Assembly: GCA_033675265.1 (NCBI GenBank)
Contig: JAUJYZ010001307.1
Span: 330,293-394,292, forward strand
Reading direction: 5' to 3'
Source: Actinostola sp. cb2023
Lineage: Eukaryota > Cnidaria > Anthozoa > Actiniaria > Actinostolidae
DNA length: 64,000 bases
Shown: in pieces, positions 58,901 through 64,000 of the stretch
Layout: each line of letters begins with the position of its first letter
Numbering within the stretch: the stretch's first letter is position 1
The notes under the pieces: generated by a model
Database searches by the model: none
What the model was told of the DNA's origin: nothing
The model's input: only the letters and a program-made list of their open reading frames with translations
Made by a program: the position numbers and the translations under genes

Positions 58901-60923
58901 ATCTCAGGTTGTCTTTCTTTCAGGTAGCGGCTGAGTTAGATAGATCAGAGACTGCTAAGCTGCTGATTGAGATGGGTGCTGATGCAGGGGTACAGGACGA
59001 ATGTGGAATGACTGCCATGGTCATGATGATCAGTAAAATGCCACCAGTGGTGAGTTACGATATCCACGGTTGAGCGTTCCCAGTACCCCCTATAATCTTC
59101 CACGAAAAAATGAGGGGGTACTGGGAACAACGAGGATGCAGTACTGTGAATGACACAAGGATAAGTACAAGGATAAATTCTTCATTCCTTGTGTTTTCGC
59201 TATACTTACGTTGACCCGTTGTTGATAAGATGTATGGATATTCTCGTTACGTAGAGTTAATTATTAACGTAAGACAGCTCAGTGCGCTAGCTTGCCGCAC
59301 GTAAACCACGAGCCGAGCGATGGGGACACGGAGCTGGATCGATCCGAGCGTGTTCCCTTGAAATTTCGTTGTAATAATTTATTTTCGTTGCAGGCAATAC
59401 AAGCCCTAGATCAGTTTTATTCGAAAGACCGAGCCAACAGGAAGCAGTTTTTCCATCTCAATTACCTTGAGCCCACTATCCCTAAAATCATGAGCAGCGG
59501 CTGGCCGCAAACAGCAATGGAGGTTACCATTGTTCACAAACAGTTTGATCTAATCATGCACCCAGTCTTCCAAAGACTCATAAACATTAAATGGCAACAG
59601 TTTGGGAAGCGAGGGGCTTGGTTCCAAGTCATTATGGGAATCATTTTTGTTGTTCTCTGGACGATATTTGGCGTGACAAATTCTACACAAGGCTCCCATA
59701 ACTACGTCCCTCTTGCTAAGAACTGGTGGAGAGTGTTGATAGGAGTGTTAGCCTTTTTACTCACTTTGAGGGAAATACAAAGAGAAATTGCCGACTACTA
59801 CTTTTCTAAGAAAGAGCATCGCCGGTGGAAAAAATGGCGGGAAACTGAGCTCAACAGAGATCTGGTGTACTGTCATCCGCGGTGGCCTGGGGAGAGGATG
59901 TATCTGATGCAGGAGATTGACGCATTACATCGACAGGATCCGTCATATTTTAAAGACGCGTGGAACATATTTGATTGGATAACGTATTTTATGATATTAG
60001 CGTCACTCGTTACTCACGTGGTATCCGCCCTCACTACCTACCGGTCAGCGGACAAGCTGCATACCAACTTAATGTCTGCTACAGTGATTTTCTTATGGAT
60101 AAGACTTTTGAAAATCTGTCGTCCCTTTTCTGCTATTGGTCCTTTCGTTGTCATGGGAGGACACCTTATATTTGATGTCCTTAAATTTGGCTTGCTCTAT
60201 ATAATTATATACATCCCCTATGCGGCGTCGTTTTGGATGGTTTTTGCGAGCCACAAGGTCAGCGGTTATACCGAGATCTCTGATTTACTCTACAGTATGT
60301 TTCGCATGACAGTAGTCGATGAGTATAACTACGACAGTTTATCAAAGGCTGAGCCAATCATGGCCAAGGTGCTGTGCGGTACTTACATAGCATTGTCAGC
60401 AATCATATGTTTAAATTTATTCATCGCTCTGATGTCGGACACCTTCCAGAGAGTGTATGACAACGTCAAAGCGAACTCGGTCATGCAACAGGCAAGCACG
60501 ATACTGAGCCTTGAAAATGGACTCGCACTCTCAAAAAGAAGAAAATTCGCGAATTTTATTCACAGTCGGTGTGCTCCGGATGAATTGTATTACGATGACG
60601 ACATTGTCGATGACGAGGAGGGGGACTTGAAACGAATGACTCATCAAATCAAAGACGGTTTAGACGAAGTGCACGAGATATTAAAAGTAGAAGACAAGAG
60701 AAAGGGAAAACTGAACGCACCTTCTTCTGGCGGCATTGAAGCACTGTGCAAACAAGTGAACAAACTAGAGCAACAGCAAGTAGCATTAAGTAACCATTTC
60801 AACACACAATTCGATGAGATAAAGGAACAGCTTTCAGTGATCATTCAAAAACTAAACAGACGGAAAAAACGTACACATCAAGACGACGCAGACGCGACGC
60901 AAAGGAACACAGAAACATCGTAG
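55968..60923 (+). CDS. TRP-type cation channel with N-terminal ankyrin repeats, complete
   Basis: Four exons: 55968-56622, 57772-58019, 58924-59049, 59394-60923; 852 codons in phase. Residues 1-160 are basic and low in known motifs. Four to five ankyrin repeats follow (about 180-345: VNTLITTGADINISDRHGQ, ANINQADKYGRSPLHVAAA, GGELQTPIHFAAR, LLIEMGADAGVQDECGMTA). Exon 4 encodes the whole channel: about six membrane segments, the S4-S5-like LWIRLLKICRPFSAIG, a pore region before MFRMTVVDEYNYDSL and a last helix NLFIALMSDTFQRVYDN at the TRP-box position. A C-terminal coiled coil (LCKQVNKLEQQQVALSNHFN) ends in a basic tail. This is the TRP layout of ankyrin-bearing families (TRPA/TRPV/TRPN/TRPC-like), but I cannot assign a subfamily. 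Likely a plasma-membrane cation channel. AATAAA at 61098. Confidence 0.88.
56777..57221 (-). mobile_element. Shorter relative of the 47866-49038 Helentron-like element, TRP intron 1
   Basis: Reverse orientation, 445 bp. Ends AGTCGGGCTTCCTGTGGAAG and ..GAAGTCGGG-inverse, ACGCTAGAAGAGCGT, CTAGT match the larger copy. About 60 bases at the 5' side and 120 at the 3' side are shared; the interior differs. The flanks again fit T|T insertion. Confidence 0.85.
58031..58505. mobile_element. Foldback element with CACAGGTAGCCCAAGG tips, TRP intron 2
   Basis: Arms of about 190 bases, nearly identical, from CACAGGTAGCCCAAGGTATT to its inverse. The loop contains AGGGGGAGAGCTCAGC; a further palindromic AGCCTGATTT..AATCAGGCT piece interrupts the right arm. 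The flanks GTGGAAT and GTGGATG may be an imperfect 7-bp duplication. It sits only about 11 bases from the exon 2 donor. Confidence 0.9.
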
Positions 60924-61340
60924 CATAGTTTTACAACATTTCATGAACAAAGATAAAGCGCTAAAAATGGGTAGAAAAATGCGTTAATAATAATATTAAA
61001 TAATAATAATGATGACGATATAATAATATTCGGCACGCAATGAGCACCTGTGTCCTATCCCTTTTATACACATTTCACCTTTTTAAAACAAAACTCAAAT
61101 AAATATATAAAACCTCTGACAGGACGTTTTCTCTGCACCGCGCTGATCATAAGCCCGCGTCGTAAGCCGATCTGATAATTCGCGGAATTGAACACATACG
61201 GTAAATCCACATGTGGATAAATTGTAACAAATCGGAAGGTAAAGGAGTATGAAAGATACAGGTTAATTCTGGGGAAAGCGGAATAACATTCTCTGAGGGT
61301 GGAGGGTTAAAGAAAATGTGTACGCATGTTGAAAATGTCA
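60924..61340. other. 3' untranslated and flanking region of the TRP gene
   Basis: Contains AATAAA at 61098-61103. No other gene or repeat recognised. Confidence 0.5.
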
Positions 61341-61354
61341 TCTGTCCAAGATTG

Positions 61355-61880
61355 TACGCGCGTGGTCTGTTTGGTCCGTCTGTCTGGTCTGTCTGTCTGG
61401 AACGTACGCGTCTGTATGGTCTGTGTTTGGTCGGTCTATCTGGTCTGTTTGCGCGTCTATCTGGTCCGTACGCGTCTGTGTTTGATCCGTCTATCTGGTC
61501 CGTTTGGTTCGCGTCTGTCTGGTCCGTACGCGTCTGTATGGTCTGTGCTTGGTCGGTCTATCTGGCCTGCGTCTGTCTGGTCCGTACGCCCTGTTTGGTC
61601 CGTTTTTGGTCCGTACGTGTCTACATGGTCTGTCTGTTTGGTATGTCTGCATTTGATCTGTCTGTATTTGGTCTGTCTGTATTTGGTTTGTCTGTTTGTG
61701 TTTGGTCTGTCTGTATTTGGTCTGTCTGCATTTGGTCTGTCTGCATTTGGTCTGTCTATGTTTGGTCTCTGTATTTAATATGGTCTGTCTGTTTGGTCTG
61801 TCTGTGTTTGGTCTGTCTGCATTTAATCCATATATCTTATTTGTGTATTTGATCCGTCTGATCTGTCTATTTCCAATAAT
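61355..61880. repeat. GGTCTGTCTG-type minisatellite
   Basis: Variable units such as GTCTGTCTGTATTTG and GGTCCGTACGCGTCTGT. The left half has a CG-containing GTACGCGTCTG variant, the right half is uniform. The Cys/Val/Leu/Trp-rich ORFs across it (61316-61896) are artefacts. Confidence 0.92.
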
Positions 61881-62138
61881 TTGTAAATATAAATAATATT
61901 ATGAATGGCTGGCTTTTTGCTGCGAGCCTCCACCCTCCAGGCGAGCAGCGAAACTAATCGTGACGGAGTTCCTGTGTCATGTGTGTGGTCGTGTGGGATC
62001 TAGGCACTTATGTGGATGCGGCGAGAGTCGAGACTGCATTTCACGGAGTTTGTGTGTTTGTGGATGGAGATGATTTTGTGAGCCCGGTACTTTTGATCAG
62101 CGCACACTCACAACACGTTCAATCGATTATATTTATAC

Positions 62139-62543
62139 CACAGGGAGCCCAAGCATAAATTCAGTAAAAAAATTAATTCGAAATAAAGAATTTTTTTCCG
62201 CTATACACCTTTGTTGTCGGTTAACTTAACCTGCCTGGTGATTTTTTTTTCAAATTTTTTCTTCTCTCGGACCAGTAAGGAAAAATGAAAAGGGTGGACA
62301 CTCCACTTCGATTATCGATTCGAAATGCCCAAACAGCTCGGGGAAATACGATTTTTTTGCTATAAATACTCAACTTATCGGCTGCACACCCTTTTCATTT
62401 TTCCTTACTGGTCCGAGAGAAGAAAAAATTGAAAAAAAATCACCAGGCAGGTTAAGTTAACCGACAACAAAGGTGTATAGCGGAAAAAAATTCTTTATTT
62501 CGAATTTATTTTTTTTACTGAATTTATGCTTGGGCTCCCTGTG
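62139..62543. mobile_element. Foldback element with CACAGGGAGCCCAAGC tips and 7-bp target duplication
   Basis: 405 bp, arms of about 158 bases (62139-62296 and 62386-62543) around a ~90-bp loop. TTTATAC occurs immediately left (62132-62138) and right (62544-62550). No coding frame. The tips match those of 58031-58505, although the arms are unrelated. Confidence 0.93.
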
Positions 62544-62550
62544 TTTATAC

Positions 62551-63233
62551 TGGTTGGAGTATCGTTTATTTTTCGCTGATTCAAGCCAGGAAAGTGTTTG
62601 TTTTCTACAAATCTATTATGTCAAATGCAACTTTATTCATTGTTGGAAGCATTCGTCAGGGTCATGAACAATTTAGTGACATTTCAAGGGGAAGACAATG
62701 TTGTTTTATGAGTTTTCAGCGCTGTTGTGTGTCAGTCGTGTCCAGTTCCACAATGGAGTACTTCGATCTACAGCCTTCTTTCAGATGCTTTTGAAAGACA
62801 CAGTATCCCAGATACAGAGACGCTGTCGCTGACCTATCTACCTGATCGAGTTTGTTGGTCTTCGTCAAACCAATCCGGCCCATGCCATTGGCATGGAAGC
62901 AACTACTGAATCAAATTATACGATCCATCCTGGAGTACTTTTATCTTCTACAAGTGTGCTATGAGGCTTCGACATCTTTCCTGATATCTGGCCAGTAACA
63001 TTGTATATAATATATACCAAGCACAATTCTCTATTTCATTGAATCCATATTTGTATTAATTACTGCATATCAGTACAAACTTTATGCAATGGTGAGAATA
63101 AAAGTGATCACTGACTGCTGAAAGTCTAGCTCTCTGTCTATGACCAGATTGTTATAGTGTTTGCATTTAAGCAACACCATGCATACTGCATTTTTTCGCA
63201 GCACTTCACTTGCAAATGCAACGACTAGTTTTT
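62551..63233. other. No gene recognised
   Basis: Short ORFs only. AATAAA-like words near 63097 have no gene attached that I can see. Confidence 0.5.
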
Positions 63234-64000
63234 ACTCGGGCTCTTCCGAAGGAAGCCCGAGTTAGAAAATACACTTTCTTTTTATTATTTTTTTCATGGT
63301 GAAGGAATGCGAAGAATGAAGAAAGAATGCGATGTATTTGATCCTATCGAGTTTCAAGATTTCTCATCATAGATCTTCAAGCTATTAAGTTCAGGATTGT
63401 AGTTGATCATTCCACGATGAAGCTAATGAAACGACATCTTTCAGAGTGGGCCCACACGAATAGCCGTATGCTTTTGTCTGTGAACTGATGAGCCTGTTTA
63501 AAGCCCGTGTTTTATCGGCTGTTCTATAACGCCTTTCCACGAACTCGTGAACTCACGACCAGCGATGTAACTACATCTATTACGGAAAGCTATATGTACA
63601 GAAGTCATGCAAACAGTCGAGCCAGTCGAGACTGAAAAGCAAGCCATCGAAACGCATACGCTTACTACATACCAGATACGCATACTCTAAATCTTCCTCG
63701 AGCGTTTTCGAAAGGGCTAGCTGTTCTACGACTTCGCCATCCACGAACTCGAACTCATCAAAAAATGAACTGAAAAGCAAATGAAATGAACTCCGAAAAA
63801 CTATCATGACCTCGCTATGTCATGTTTGTTATTAGGCGACATTGGACCCCAGACTGTAGGCCTTTTGTTGCTAATTGTAATAGTACGCCGGTGTACAGTT
63901 CTAGACTGATCTGTCCTTGCATGAGTATTTATAATTGAACTCACGACCAGCGATGTAACTACATCTATTATGGAAAGCTATATGTACAGAATTCATGCAA
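63234..64000 (+). mobile_element. Probable Helentron-like element, 5' end only (runs off the right edge)
   Basis: A T is followed by ACTCGGGCTCTTCCGAAGGA..GCCCGAGT, a terminal hairpin with the same layout as the 5' ends at 47866 and 52460. No matching 3' end (inverted tip, hairpin, CTAGT) occurs before the window ends. Within it GAACTCACGACCAGCGATGT.. (about 63541-63610) recurs directly at 63938-64000. Confidence 0.55.

Noticed and set aside
61316..61896. Cys/Val/Leu/Trp-rich ORFs downstream of the TRP gene
   Set aside because: Low-complexity GTCTGTCTG repeat translated in several frames; no family features.

Overview
ORGANISM AND OVERALL CHARACTER. This is nuclear DNA of an invertebrate animal. 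The genes are animal genes with many short exons. The introns and intergenic DNA are AT-rich and crowded with small inverted-repeat elements, minisatellites and rolling-circle elements. Retained U12-type introns, high intron density and the gene complement fit a slowly evolving lineage. An anthozoan cnidarian (sea anemone or coral) is my best guess, but this is inference and no species is claimed. LAYOUT. Left to right: a 1.5-kb foldback element with an 8-bp target duplication (28-1555); the 5' part of a FAM184-like coiled-coil gene on the minus strand (6489 to 1831, running off the left edge); the complete plus-strand DYNC2I2/WDR34 gene (6724-18017; 17 exons, 497 codons), which shares a 234-bp head-to-head upstream region with FAM184 and carries a 4.4-kb Ty3/gypsy LTR retrotransposon with identical LTRs in intron 5; the complete SNRNP27 gene (minus, 22940-19696, 10 exons); a poorly understood, possibly non-coding stretch (23.3-28.7 kb); a 2-kb array of a 37-bp minisatellite (30.43-32.47 kb); a three-exon SAM-domain fragment resembling C19orf47 (35002-35434) lying between mariner-like repeat ends; a tandem array of about 0.53-kb monomers with an inverted copy (35.9-39.97 kb); the complete mitochondrial-type GATD3/ES1 gene (plus, 40101-44655, 8 exons); the DDX56 DEAD-box helicase gene (minus, 55236 to about 45575, 24 exons); a TRP-type cation channel with N-terminal ankyrin repeats (plus, 55968-60923, 4 exons); and a repeat-rich tail (60.9-64 kb). 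HOW THE GENES RELATE. They are housekeeping genes without an operon-like link: ciliary dynein-2 transport (DYNC2I2), tri-snRNP splicing (SNRNP27), ribosome assembly (DDX56), mitochondrial glyoxalase-like domain (GATD3) and sensory cation conductance (TRP). Exon models were built by hand from splice signals, reading phase and remembered family conservation. They were not checked against transcripts. MOST UNUSUAL POINTS. (1) An AT-AC U12-type intron in DYNC2I2 and a U12-type GT-AG intron in DDX56, both with near-consensus donor and branch site. (2) At least three, probably four, non-autonomous Helitron2/Helentron-like elements sharing one end architecture and apparent T|T insertion; one contains an ORF with 69-bp internal repeats. 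(3) A dispersed 14-16-bp word, TTGGGMTHCCTGTGGT, present about 20 times; it forms the tips of two foldback elements, one with a perfect 7-bp target duplication, and marks the monomers of the tandem array. (4) A SAM-gene fragment bracketed by repeat ends, possibly a transduplicated gene piece.
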